Assembly: GCF_000612585.1 (NCBI RefSeq)
Contig: NZ_JFCA01000007.1
Coordinates: 1 to 64,000 of the forward strand
DNA: 64,000 nucleotides
Direction: 5' to 3'
DNA from: Pseudomonas sp. CHM02
GTDB taxonomy: Bacteria; Pseudomonadota; Gammaproteobacteria; Pseudomonadales; Pseudomonadaceae
The notes under the pieces were generated by a model, which was given only the letters and a program-made list of their open reading frames with translations, was not told the origin of the DNA and did not search any database. Numbering within the stretch: position 1 is the stretch's first letter; each line of letters begins with the position of its first letter. Shown here piece after piece: positions 34,522 to 42,303 of this stretch. The translations under genes were made by a program, and so were the position numbers.

Positions 34522-34664
34522 CGCGCCATCATGAGGAAGGTGCCGGTTGGACCAAGGTCTACCGGTAAGGTTTCGAGGATGAACTAGTCGGTTAGCCTGC
34601 GTATACTGGTCGACTTAAGTTATTACGGTTGACTTGATTCAACTGATTTCACGGAGCGCCCTGC

Positions 34665-35756
34665 ATGTCCGGCAATACCTTCGGCAAGCTGTTCACTGTC
34701 ACCACCGCGGGCGAAAGCCATGGCCCGGCGTTGGTCGCCATTGTCGACGGCTGCCCGCCCGGCCTCGAGCTGTCCCTGGACGACCTGCAGCGTGACCTCG
34801 ACCGCCGCAAGCCCGGTACCAGCCGCCACACCACCCAGCGCCAGGAGCCCGACGAAGTCGAGATCCTCTCCGGCGTGTTCGAAGGTCGCACCACCGGTTG
34901 CGCCATTGGCCTGCTGATCCGCAACACCGACCAGAAGTCCAAGGACTACTCGGCGATCAAGGACCTGTTCCGCCCGGCCCACGCCGATTACACCTACCAT
35001 CACAAATACGGCGAGCGCGACTACCGCGGCGGCGGCCGCAGTTCGGCCCGCGAAACCGCCATGCGTGTGGCCGCCGGTGCCATCGCCAAGAAATACCTGG
35101 CCACCCAGGGCATCATTGTCCGCGGCTACATGAGCCAACTGGGCCCGATCGAAATCCCGTTCAAGACCTGGGACAGCGTTGAAGACAATGCTTTCTTCAG
35201 CCCCGACCCGGACAAAGTGCCGGAGCTGGAGGCCTACATGGACCAGTTGCGCCGCGACCAGGACTCCGTCGGTGCCAGGATCACCGTGGTTGCCGAGGGG
35301 GTCAAACCGGGCCTGGGCGAGCCGATCTTCGACCGCCTCGATGCGGAGCTGGCCCACGCGCTGATGAGCATCAACGCGGTCAAAGGCGTTGAAATCGGCG
35401 CCGGCTTTGCCTGCGTGGCCCAGCGCGGCACCGAACACCGTGACGAGCTGACCCCGCAAGGTTTCCTCAGCAACAACGCAGGCGGCATTCTCGGCGGTAT
35501 CTCCTCCGGCCAGCCGATCGTTGCGCACCTGGCGCTCAAGGCCACGTCGAGCATTACCACGCCGGGCCGTTCGATCGATGTGCACGGCAACCCGGTGGAC
35601 GTGATCACCAAGGGCCGCCACGACCCGTGCGTCGGCATCCGTGCCACGCCGATTGCCGAGGCGATGATGGCCATCGTGTTGATGGACCACCTGCTGCGCA
35701 ACCGTGGGCAAAATGCCGATGTGCGCGTGAGTACGCCGGTGCTGGGCCAGCTGTGA
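34665..35756 (+). CDS. aroC: Chorismate synthase
   Basis: Converts 5-enolpyruvylshikimate-3-phosphate to chorismate using reduced FMN, the final step of the shikimate pathway. The 363-residue length is normal. Signatures are visible: [18 protein letters not shown] at the N-terminus, [20 protein letters not shown] in the middle (written [20 protein letters not shown] here) and [14 protein letters not shown] near residue 269. The ATG at 34665 is the only sensible start. An MFS gene follows after a half REP repeat. Confidence 0.97.
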   Translation: MSGNTFGKLFTVTTAGESHGPALVAIVDGCPPGLELSLDDLQRDLDRRKPGTSRHTTQRQEPDEVEILSGVFEGRTTGCAIGLLIRNTDQKSKDYSAIKDLFRPAHADYTYHHKYGERDYRGGGRSSARETAMRVAAGAIAKKYLATQGIIVRGYMSQLGPIEIPFKTWDSVEDNAFFSPDPDKVPELEAYMDQLRRDQDSVGARITVVAEGVKPGLGEPIFDRLDAELAHALMSINAVKGVEIGAGFACVAQRGTEHRDELTPQGFLSNNAGGILGGISSGQPIVAHLALKATSSITTPGRSIDVHGNPVDVITKGRHDPCVGIRATPIAEAMMAIVLMDHLLRNRGQNADVRVSTPVLGQL

Positions 35757-35770
35757 CAGCCTGTAGTGTT

Positions 35771-35808
35771 GAGCGAGCTTGCTCGCGCTGGGCTGCGAAG
35801 CAGCCCCA
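35771..35808. repeat. Half REP element (class C) abutting the MFS start
   Basis: An interrupted unit GAGCGAGCTTGCTCGCGCTG followed by GGCTGCGAAGCAGCCCC. It resembles the arms of the longer inverted repeat at 61295-61419. It ends about 10 bases before the MFS start codon. Confidence 0.7.
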
Positions 35809-35817
35809 AAAATCAAC

Positions 35818-36981
35818 ATGACGCCCCCACTTCCCTACTGGCGTCTCTCCAGCTTCTACCTCTTCTACTTTGCCCTGCTCGGCGCAACAGCGCCGTTCCT
35901 GGCGCTGTACTTCGACCATCTGGGGTTCTCCAGCGCGCGTATCGGTGAACTGGTGGCCATCCCCATGCTGATGCGCTGCGTGGCGCCCAACCTGTGGGGC
36001 TGGTTGGGCGACTACACCGGTCGGCGCCTGGCCATCGTGCGGTTTGGCGCGGTGTGCACCCTGGCGAGTTTTTCGCTGATCTTTGTCAGCCACACCTACG
36101 CCTGGCTGGCGCTGGTGATGGCGCTGCATGCCTTCTTCTGGCACGCGGTGCTGCCACAGTTTGAAGTGATCACCCTCGCGCACCTGCAAAGGCAGACCTC
36201 GCGCTACAGCCAGATCCGCCTGTGGGGCTCCATCGGGTTTATCCTCACCGTGGTGATCATGGGCCGCCTGTTCGACTGGCTGAGCCTGGACATCTACCCG
36301 GTGGTGGTCGTGGTGATCATGGCGGGCATTATCGGCGCCAGCCTGTGGGTGCCGAATGCGCAGCCCACTAATCTCGGCAATCGCCTGGCGGGTGATGGCT
36401 TCCTCAAGCAATTGCGCAGCCCTGGGGTCTTGGCGTTCTATGCCTGCGTGGCGTTGATGCAAATGAGCCACGGTCCTTACTACACCTTTCTCACCCTGCA
36501 CCTTGAACACCTGGGCTACAGCCGTGGTGTGATCGGCATGCTGTGGGCCTTGGGGGTGGTGGCCGAAGTGCTGATGTTCCTGGCCATGAGCCGCATCCTC
36601 TCGCGCTTTTCTGTCCGTCGGGTGCTACTGGCCAGTTTCCTGTTGGCGGCGCTGCGCTGGCTGCTGCTGGGTTCGTTTGCCGAGTTTTTCGGGGTGCTGC
36701 TGTTGGCGCAGGTGATGCACGCCGCCACCTTCGGCAGCTTTCATGCCGCGGCGATTGCCTTTGTACAGCGCAGTTTCGGCGACCGCCAACAAGGCCAGGG
36801 CCAGGCGTTGTATGCCGCCCTGGCGGGCACCGGCGGCGCGCTGGGCGCGTTGTATTCGGGCTACAGTTGGAACCTGTTGGGGCCGACCCTGACCTTCAGC
36901 ATCGCGAGCGTCGCGGCCCTGGCCGCCGCCCTTATCATCGGTCTTCGATTGCAAGAGCAGAACCAAGGAACCCTTCAATGA
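35818..36981 (+). CDS. MFS transporter, HcaT/3-phenylpropionate permease-like
   Basis: A 387-residue 12-helix major facilitator protein of the group annotated as phenylpropionate or nucleoside-type permeases (N-terminal YWRLSSFYLFYFALLGATAP). The start is set at the ATG giving MTPPLPYWRL. No Shine-Dalgarno sequence precedes it, because a half REP lies directly upstream. The stop overlaps the mtnD start (ATGA), so the two genes are coupled. The substrate is not established; its place beside methionine-salvage genes is conserved in memory of PA1682. Confidence 0.85.
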   Translation: MTPPLPYWRLSSFYLFYFALLGATAPFLALYFDHLGFSSARIGELVAIPMLMRCVAPNLWGWLGDYTGRRLAIVRFGAVCTLASFSLIFVSHTYAWLALVMALHAFFWHAVLPQFEVITLAHLQRQTSRYSQIRLWGSIGFILTVVIMGRLFDWLSLDIYPVVVVVIMAGIIGASLWVPNAQPTNLGNRLAGDGFLKQLRSPGVLAFYACVALMQMSHGPYYTFLTLHLEHLGYSRGVIGMLWALGVVAEVLMFLAMSRILSRFSVRRVLLASFLLAALRWLLLGSFAEFFGVLLLAQVMHAATFGSFHAAAIAFVQRSFGDRQQGQGQALYAALAGTGGALGALYSGYSWNLLGPTLTFSIASVAALAAALIIGLRLQEQNQGTLQ

Positions 36982-37508
36982 GTTATGTCGCTGTCTACTC
37001 CGCCGATTCACCGGACACTCCGAACAAGGTCCTGACCCATTTCGATGACATTGCCGCCACGCTGGCCGAGCAAGGCGTGCGCTTTGAGCGGTGGCAGCCG
37101 GTCCCGATTGAACAGGGCGCCAGCGATGCTGAATTGATCGCGACATACCAGGCGCAGATCGATGCGCTTGGCTACCGCTCGGTAGAAGTGCTCCGCGTGA
37201 CCGCTGACCACGCGCAAAAAGACGAACTGCGTGCACAGTGCCTGGACGAGCGCCGATACAGTGAAGACGACGTGCGTTTTTTCATCGCCGGCCAGGGGCT
37301 GTTCGCCCTGCACATCGACAATTATGTGTATGCCGTTCGTTGTGAGAAGAACGACCTGCTGGTGATCCCCGCCGGCACAGCGCACTGGTTTGATATGGGC
37401 GAGAACCCGCACCTCGTGGCATTGCGCTTGTTTAATACATTGAAGGGGTGGGTCCCTGAGTTCACGGGTGACGATATTGCCCGGCGTTTTCCCGGATTGG
37501 ACGATTAA
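36978..37508 (+). CDS. mtnD: Acireductone dioxygenase-like protein lacking three metal ligands
   Basis: A 176-residue cupin clearly related to MtnD of methionine salvage (NKVLTHFDDIAATL, VRFFIAGQGLFALHI, IPAGTAHWFDMGE). In working enzymes the metal is held by HxHxxxE plus a later His. Here the first motif reads R92-R-Y94-S-E-D-D98, so both His and the Glu are replaced, while His136 remains. AAGGAA precedes the ATG, which overlaps the MFS stop. The usual neighbours mtnB and mtnC are missing. It is intact as an ORF but probably not a dioxygenase: a decaying gene or a protein with a changed role. Confidence 0.85.
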   Translation: MSYVAVYSADSPDTPNKVLTHFDDIAATLAEQGVRFERWQPVPIEQGASDAELIATYQAQIDALGYRSVEVLRVTADHAQKDELRAQCLDERRYSEDDVRFFIAGQGLFALHIDNYVYAVRCEKNDLLVIPAGTAHWFDMGENPHLVALRLFNTLKGWVPEFTGDDIARRFPGLDD

Positions 37509-37520
37509 TTGCGAGCGATC

Positions 37521-37601
37521 AGAAACTTCAAGCCGTGTACGTTGGAAGTTTCTGTGGGAATAAACTTAAAACTCTGTAAGGCCCTGCTGTTTATGGCAGG
37601 G
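37521..37601 (+). terminator. Two hairpins after mtnD
   Basis: AGAAACTTC (37521-37529) pairs with GAAGTTTCT (37545-37553), and CCCTGC (37582-37587) pairs with GCAGGG (37596-37601). Neither has a good T-run. They may end the aroC-side transcript or shape the leader of the following luxR-type gene. Confidence 0.45.
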
Positions 37602-37720
37602 TCTACGCCTTAATCCCCTTCGTTATGTAACTCTCTTCGGTATTAACGTTTATATCACCTGTCAATAGGAGGAATCCGAAGGGTGATAAGGCGTCAGCCA
37701 ATAAAAGAGGAGAGCGCTTA

Positions 37721-37990
37721 ATGAGCGGCCCAGAGGAATCGTTTGCAGCACCGTTCTCGGTGTCCACTGCTGTCAGGCGACGGCTGAGTATGTCGGGCAA
37801 GCCGCTGACCCCGGCAGAGCTGGAGATCCTGCGTTGGGCCTCAGAGGGCAAGACAGTCTGGGAGATGAGCCGGATACGTGCCACGTCCGAGGCCGCGGTG
37901 AAATTCCACCTGCGCAACATCTACTGCAAGCTGAACGTCACCAATCGCGTGCAGGCGATGAATGAAGCTGCACGCCAAGGGCTATGTTGA
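37721..37990 (+). CDS. Small LuxR-type helix-turn-helix regulator
   Basis: An 89-residue protein consisting of little more than a LuxR/GerE DNA-binding domain (about residues 26-89: LTPAELEILRWASEGKTVWE, then EAAVKFHLRNIYCKLNVTNR). It has no receiver or autoinducer-binding domain, so it belongs to the single-domain type. GAGGAG lies about 10 bases before the ATG. The gene ends at a strong bidirectional terminator. Its target is unknown. Confidence 0.87.
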   Translation: MSGPEESFAAPFSVSTAVRRRLSMSGKPLTPAELEILRWASEGKTVWEMSRIRATSEAAVKFHLRNIYCKLNVTNRVQAMNEAARQGLC

Positions 37991-37999
37991 AGGCATGAA

Positions 38000-38035
38000 A
38001 AAGGGCCGCGACACTTAACGGTGTCGCGGCCCTTT
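38000..38035. terminator. Bidirectional terminator
   Basis: A perfect 15-base stem (AAAGGGCCGCGACAC with its complement) around a six-base loop, with A and T ends serving both directions, between the convergent luxR-type and DUF3509 genes. Confidence 0.88.
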
Positions 38036-38049
38036 GCTGTTTCTGGAAC

Positions 38050-38328
38050 TTATGCCGAATGGTAGGTCGGCAGGGCAAAGCGGTTCTGGCTTTGCAGCAT
38101 CGAAATCTGCGGCAGGTCGCTGGCTTGTTCGGCAAGGTCGCGGCGAATGGCGCTGATCACCCAAGTCAACTGGTCTGCAGTGTGCAGCTGCTGGTACGAG
38201 ATCGAGCGCTTGACCTGCTTGCCTTCGCTGTTGCGCAGGGTCAACAGGATGCCGCCGTCGGGGCGTGGCTGGGTAGTGACGTCGTAGTTGGAGAATACTG
38301 AAGCGAATTTATCTTGGATCAGGCTCAT
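38050..38328 (-). CDS. DUF3509 family protein
   Basis: A 92-residue protein of the Pseudomonas-restricted DUF3509 family. The start is set at the ATG giving MSLIQDKFASVF, with GGAG about ten bases upstream; another ATG five codons earlier (38343) is possible. The middle reads LTLRNSEGKQVKRSISYQQL and the rest is helical (QLTWVISAIRRDLAE). No function is known for the family. Other members are often reported as stress-responsive, but nothing here shows that. Confidence 0.8.
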   Translation of the reverse strand: MSLIQDKFASVFSNYDVTTQPRPDGGILLTLRNSEGKQVKRSISYQQLHTADQLTWVISAIRRDLAEQASDLPQISMLQSQNRFALPTYHSA

Positions 38329-38734
38329 GTCTATCAGCTCCATTGGCTCAAGTGGGCAAGCATGGAGTGATAGGTGCAGTGATTGTGCCAGCTAGCGACT
38401 TAATAAAAATACGTTATAAATCAACTGCTTATAAAAAATACATATTTTCGGATTCGTGCAATTTGCATGAATGGCCATCATGCATCCTGCATTTTGCTTT
38501 GCTCGACACGGGCCGGCGGGCGTGCCGTTACCCCTAATGACTACCTTGGCGTCGCTAAATTCCTTTTTCCGGCAGTTGCTCATCGGGATACAAAACTTTT
38601 CAAATCCTGCGTGTACAGCCAAAGAACGGCTGACGTATTTTCCTGCAAGGCATCCGGCTTTTGCCCACAAAGCACTGCCCGGAAAAATGCCGGTGTTTCT
38701 GGATCATACGAAGAATAAGAAAAAGGACGTTCCC
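38329..38734. other. 406-base divergent promoter region
   Basis: Lies between the DUF3509 gene and the acyl-CoA synthetase. Bases 38395-38465 are strongly AT-rich compared with the surroundings and probably contain promoter elements for one or both genes. A weak open frame continues the synthetase reading frame upstream to 38471 but has no family resemblance. No repeat or RNA was recognised. Confidence 0.5.
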
Positions 38735-40561
38735 ATGAGCCATTCGCAAAACGACATGATCACCTGGGGCATGATGCTGCGTAAGGTGCCTGCCATTGTT
38801 CGTGCCTTGCCACGGGTGGTACGCGGCATGCGTGCCGCCAATGTCACCGACCCCGCGCAGCCCTGTGGGCTCGGCTGGCATTTTGAACAAGCGGCGCTGC
38901 GCAACCCGGACGGTACCGCGTTGCTGTACGGCGACCGCGTGCTCAGTTACACCGAAGCCAATCAGCACGCCAACCGCATTGCCCATCGTCTGCAAGCCCA
39001 GGGCATCGGCAAGGGCGACGTGGTGGCGATCTTTATCGAAAACCGCCCCGAGTTGCTGCTGAGCGTGCTGGCCGTGGCCAAGCTGGGCGGCATCTGCGCC
39101 ATGCTCAATACCGCTCAGACCCACGCGGCGCTGGTGCACAGCCTGAACCTGGTGAGCCCGGTGGCGATTGTGGTCGGTGCCGAGCTGGTGGCTTCCTACG
39201 AGGCCGTACGGGCTCACGTGCACATCCCGGTTGAGCGCACCTGGTTTGTCCCGGACCAGCAGGCCGGTGCGGTGCCCGACGGTTACATCGACCTGGTGCT
39301 TGCCAGCGCCGAGTGCCCGGTGGATAACCCTTCGAGCACCGCGCAGATCTTCTTCAACGACCCTTGCTTCTATATCTACACCTCTGGCACCACCGGCCTG
39401 CCCAAGGCCGGGATCATGAAGCATGGCCGCTGGACCAAGACTGCCGTCAGTTTCGGCAGCATTGCGCTGGACATGGGCCCGGACGATGTCCTTTATTGCA
39501 CCTTGCCGCTGTACCACGCCACCGGTCTTTGCGTGTGCTGGGGCTCGGCGATTGTCGGGGCGTCGGGTTTCGCCATCCGGCGTAAATTCAGTGCCAGCCA
39601 GTTCTGGGACGATGCCCGCAAATACAAGGCGACCACCCTCGGTTATGTCGGTGAGCTGTGCCGCTACTTGCTCGACCAGCCTCCCAGCGAAAACGACCGC
39701 GACAACCGCGTGACCAAGATGGTCGGCAATGGCCTGCGACCTGGCGTGTGGGCGCAGTTCAAGGCGCGCTATGGCGTAGAGCATGTTTGCGAGTTGTATG
39801 CCGCCAGTGACGGCAATATCGGCTTCACCAACATCTTGAACTTCGATAACACCGTCGGCTTTTGCCTGCAGCATTGGGCACTGGTGGACTACGCCCATGA
39901 CTCGGGTGAGCCGATACGGGGCAGCGATGGTTTCATGCATAAAGTGAAGAAAGGCGGGCAGGGGTTGTTGCTGGCCAGGATCGATGAAAAGTCGCCGTAT
40001 GACGGCTACACCGACCCGGAAAAGAACCGCAAGGTGATCCTCACCGATGTGTTCGAGAAGGGCGACCGCTACTTCAACACCGGCGACTTGGTGCGCAGCA
40101 TCGGTTTCGGCCATGCGCAATTTGTCGACCGCCTGGGGGATACCTATCGCTGGAAGGGCGAGAACGTCTCCACCACCGAAGTGGAGAACGTCCTGCTGCA
40201 GCACCCGCAGATTGCCGAAGTGGTGGCCTATGGTGTCGAAATCGAAAACACCAACGGCCGCGCCGGCATGGTCGCGATCACCCCGAGCGAGTCCCTGGCG
40301 TCCCTGGACATGCGCGAGTTGCTGCAATTTGCCCACGGCCAGTTGCCACACTACGCGGTGCCGTTGTTCCTGCGGATCAAGGTGAAGATGGAAACCACCG
40401 GCACCTTCAAATACCAGAAGGTCCGGCTCAAAGAGGAGGCATTCGACCCGGACAAGGCGGGCAATGACCCGGTCTACGCCTGGTTGCCGGGTTCGGACTG
40501 CTACGTGCCCGTGACCGGGCAGTTGCTGGCGCAGATTCAGGGCGGACAGTTCCGTTATTGA
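38735..40561 (+). CDS. Long-chain acyl-CoA synthetase (FATP/FadD6-like)
   Basis: A 608-residue ATP-dependent acyl-CoA ligase of the very-long-chain/FATP branch. The AMP-binding P-loop YIYTSGTTGLPKAGIMKH is at about residue 212, YNTGDLVR appears as FNTGDLVRSIGFG later, and DRLGDTYRWKGENVSTTEVE is the FATP-type motif. The start is the ATG giving MSHSQNDMIT, with AAGGA eight bases upstream. It activates fatty acids for oxidation or phospholipid use. The exact chain length is not predictable. Confidence 0.9.
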   Translation: MSHSQNDMITWGMMLRKVPAIVRALPRVVRGMRAANVTDPAQPCGLGWHFEQAALRNPDGTALLYGDRVLSYTEANQHANRIAHRLQAQGIGKGDVVAIFIENRPELLLSVLAVAKLGGICAMLNTAQTHAALVHSLNLVSPVAIVVGAELVASYEAVRAHVHIPVERTWFVPDQQAGAVPDGYIDLVLASAECPVDNPSSTAQIFFNDPCFYIYTSGTTGLPKAGIMKHGRWTKTAVSFGSIALDMGPDDVLYCTLPLYHATGLCVCWGSAIVGASGFAIRRKFSASQFWDDARKYKATTLGYVGELCRYLLDQPPSENDRDNRVTKMVGNGLRPGVWAQFKARYGVEHVCELYAASDGNIGFTNILNFDNTVGFCLQHWALVDYAHDSGEPIRGSDGFMHKVKKGGQGLLLARIDEKSPYDGYTDPEKNRKVILTDVFEKGDRYFNTGDLVRSIGFGHAQFVDRLGDTYRWKGENVSTTEVENVLLQHPQIAEVVAYGVEIENTNGRAGMVAITPSESLASLDMRELLQFAHGQLPHYAVPLFLRIKVKMETTGTFKYQKVRLKEEAFDPDKAGNDPVYAWLPGSDCYVPVTGQLLAQIQGGQFRY

Positions 40562-40669
40562 ATATGCCTATGGAGGCTTTTGACAAAAAAGCCATGACAG
40601 GGGGGAACTCCATCGCGACACTGGCGCCTGTATCCAGTACTAGACGCGTGCACCAGAAAGGAGTCCCCC

Positions 40670-41185
40670 ATGTCAGACCAAGCCAAACAGATGACCGAAG
40701 ACGAAGCCGCCGAGTTTGCCGAGCAGGTATTCGATGTGGCGCGCAAAGGCGATGCTGCCATGCTCGCTGCGCTGCTGAACAAGGGCTTGCCGGCCAACTT
40801 TCGCAACCACAACGGCGACACCTTGCTGATGCTCGCGGCCTATCACGGCCATGCCGAGGCGGTGAAAGTGTTGCTCGAGTTCAAGGCCGACCCGTTGATT
40901 GCCAATGACAAGAACCAACTGCCCATTGCCGGCGCAGCGTTCAAGGGCAACCTGCCCGTGGTCAAGGCCTTGATCGAGGGCGGTACGCCGGTCGAGGCCG
41001 CCTCGTCCGATGGCCGTACCGCGCTGATGATGGCGGCGATGTTCAACCGTGTCGAAATGGTCGACTACCTGCTCAGCCAGGGCGCCAACCCCAAGGCCAT
41101 CGACGCCCAGGGCGCAACCGCGCTGGCGGCGGCACAGACCATGGGGGCGGTGGATACGGCGGCGCAATTGCAAAAACTGGTGTAG
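40670..41185 (+). CDS. Ankyrin-repeat protein
   Basis: A 171-residue protein with about four ankyrin repeats after a short acidic N-terminus (NGDTLLMLAAYHGHAEAVKVL, NQLPIAGAAFKGNLPVVKAL, DGRTALMMAAMFNRVEMVDYL and a shorter last unit). There is no signal peptide, so it is a cytosolic protein-binding scaffold. AAGGAG precedes the ATG. The next gene begins 41 bases later on the same strand, and the two may act together. Partners are unknown. Confidence 0.9.
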   Translation: MSDQAKQMTEDEAAEFAEQVFDVARKGDAAMLAALLNKGLPANFRNHNGDTLLMLAAYHGHAEAVKVLLEFKADPLIANDKNQLPIAGAAFKGNLPVVKALIEGGTPVEAASSDGRTALMMAAMFNRVEMVDYLLSQGANPKAIDAQGATALAAAQTMGAVDTAAQLQKLV

Positions 41186-41226
41186 GCTTTGCGCCCTCGA
41201 AAACCAGCCCGCCACAGGATCACCCC

Positions 41227-41757
41227 ATGAAAACCGCCCTCGTCGAACTTATCAGCAAAATCAGCGCCGGCGTGATGGGCGAAGACGAGGTGGCGCGTAT
41301 CGCCGATGAAGCGGCCCAGGCCTACGCGGACCCGGCGGCGTTTCTGACGGCCAACCCGGATATCAACTACGACGACACATTCCCCATTCCGTTGGGTGAA
41401 TGGGTCGTGGTCGGCAGCCTGCCGGACACCGTGCTGTTCCAGGCCGACACCTACGGTGACCTGTTTGCGCAGATCGTCGCATCGTTCGGCCCGGGCGTGG
41501 CGTTCAACCTCAAGCCCAAGCAGTTGGCCAAGACCGAAGCCCTGACGGCCCTGAACCGCATTCAGATCCAGATGAGCGCCCTCAGCCCGGAAGACGGCGG
41601 CTATGTGCTGCTCGACTTCAGCCAGCCGCTGGATGACGAAATCCAGGCGGTGCTGGTCTACGGCAACGACCTGACGCGTGTGCTGGCGCTGTGTGCCGAA
41701 GTCGGCATCAAGGGTGAACCTTCCCTGGAAGCCTTGAAAGTGGCCGTTCACGTCTGA
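41227..41757 (+). CDS. Unknown cytosolic protein
   Basis: A 176-residue soluble acidic protein that I do not recognise. It starts with a helical stretch (KTALVELISKISAGVMGEDE), then PLGEWVVVGSLPDTVLFQAD, and ends in alternating beta/alpha segments (GGYVLLDFSQPLDDEIQAVL). AGGA lies before the ATG. It follows the ankyrin gene closely. Small acidic proteins paired with ankyrin proteins sometimes serve as immunity or chaperone partners, but nothing here proves that. Confidence 0.65.
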   Translation: MKTALVELISKISAGVMGEDEVARIADEAAQAYADPAAFLTANPDINYDDTFPIPLGEWVVVGSLPDTVLFQADTYGDLFAQIVASFGPGVAFNLKPKQLAKTEALTALNRIQIQMSALSPEDGGYVLLDFSQPLDDEIQAVLVYGNDLTRVLALCAEVGIKGEPSLEALKVAVHV

Positions 41758-41825
41758 AATAAAACGGAACCCCGTGCAAGGCTGACTATCCTAAGGGGGC
41801 ATACCCTTACTTTAGGAGCGACACC

Positions 41826-42017
41826 ATGGGTTCCACTTTTAATGGCTTGATCGGTCTGATCATCCTGGCGCTGGATATCTGGGCAATCATCAACGTCTTC
41901 AAAAGCGGCGCGAGTACAGGCGCCAAGGTGCTGTGGATCCTGTTGATCCTGCTGCTGCCGGTGCTGGGCCTGATCATCTGGGCGATTGCCGGGCCGCGGG
42001 GGAATGTGCGGATTTGA
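41826..42017 (+). CDS. PLDc_N-type small membrane protein
   Basis: A 63-residue protein made of two hydrophobic helices separated by a short polar loop (LIGLIILALDIWAIINVF and VLWILLILLLPVLGLIIWAI), the form of the phospholipase D N-terminal-like (PLDc_N) family. TAGGAG precedes the ATG. These tiny proteins have no assigned activity and may influence envelope stress or membrane enzymes. A REP-like hairpin follows. Confidence 0.85.
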   Translation: MGSTFNGLIGLIILALDIWAIINVFKSGASTGAKVLWILLILLLPVLGLIIWAIAGPRGNVRI

Positions 42018-42035
42018 AGTTGATGTAGCACGGTA

Positions 42036-42067
42036 AATGTGGGAACGGGCAAGCTCGCTCCCACATT
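42036..42067. repeat. Short REP hairpin (class D)
   Basis: AATGTGGGA and TCCCACATT arms enclose CGGGCAAGCTCGC, a common pseudomonad REP form. It lies in the 286-base gap between the PLDc_N and LTA-synthase-like genes, where no gene was seen, and may also terminate the upstream transcript. Confidence 0.7.
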
Positions 42068-42303
42068 GGTTTCGGTACATCCCTCAGATTTGTGTGTCGA
42101 AATATTCGCTGCACAGAATTTTCACATCCCATCCAAGACAATTCGCCGGCTTTATTTCCCTGCCAAGGCTCTATCTCAAGTGCCACTAAAGGCGGGGCAG
42201 TGGTGCACGTTCAGTAATTTATAGCCTTGCTGCCATTGATCGGGCACCATTCGCGCCACTGCACTACTTCGTCACTTAAACTTCCAATGGGTCCTGAAAC
42301 GAC

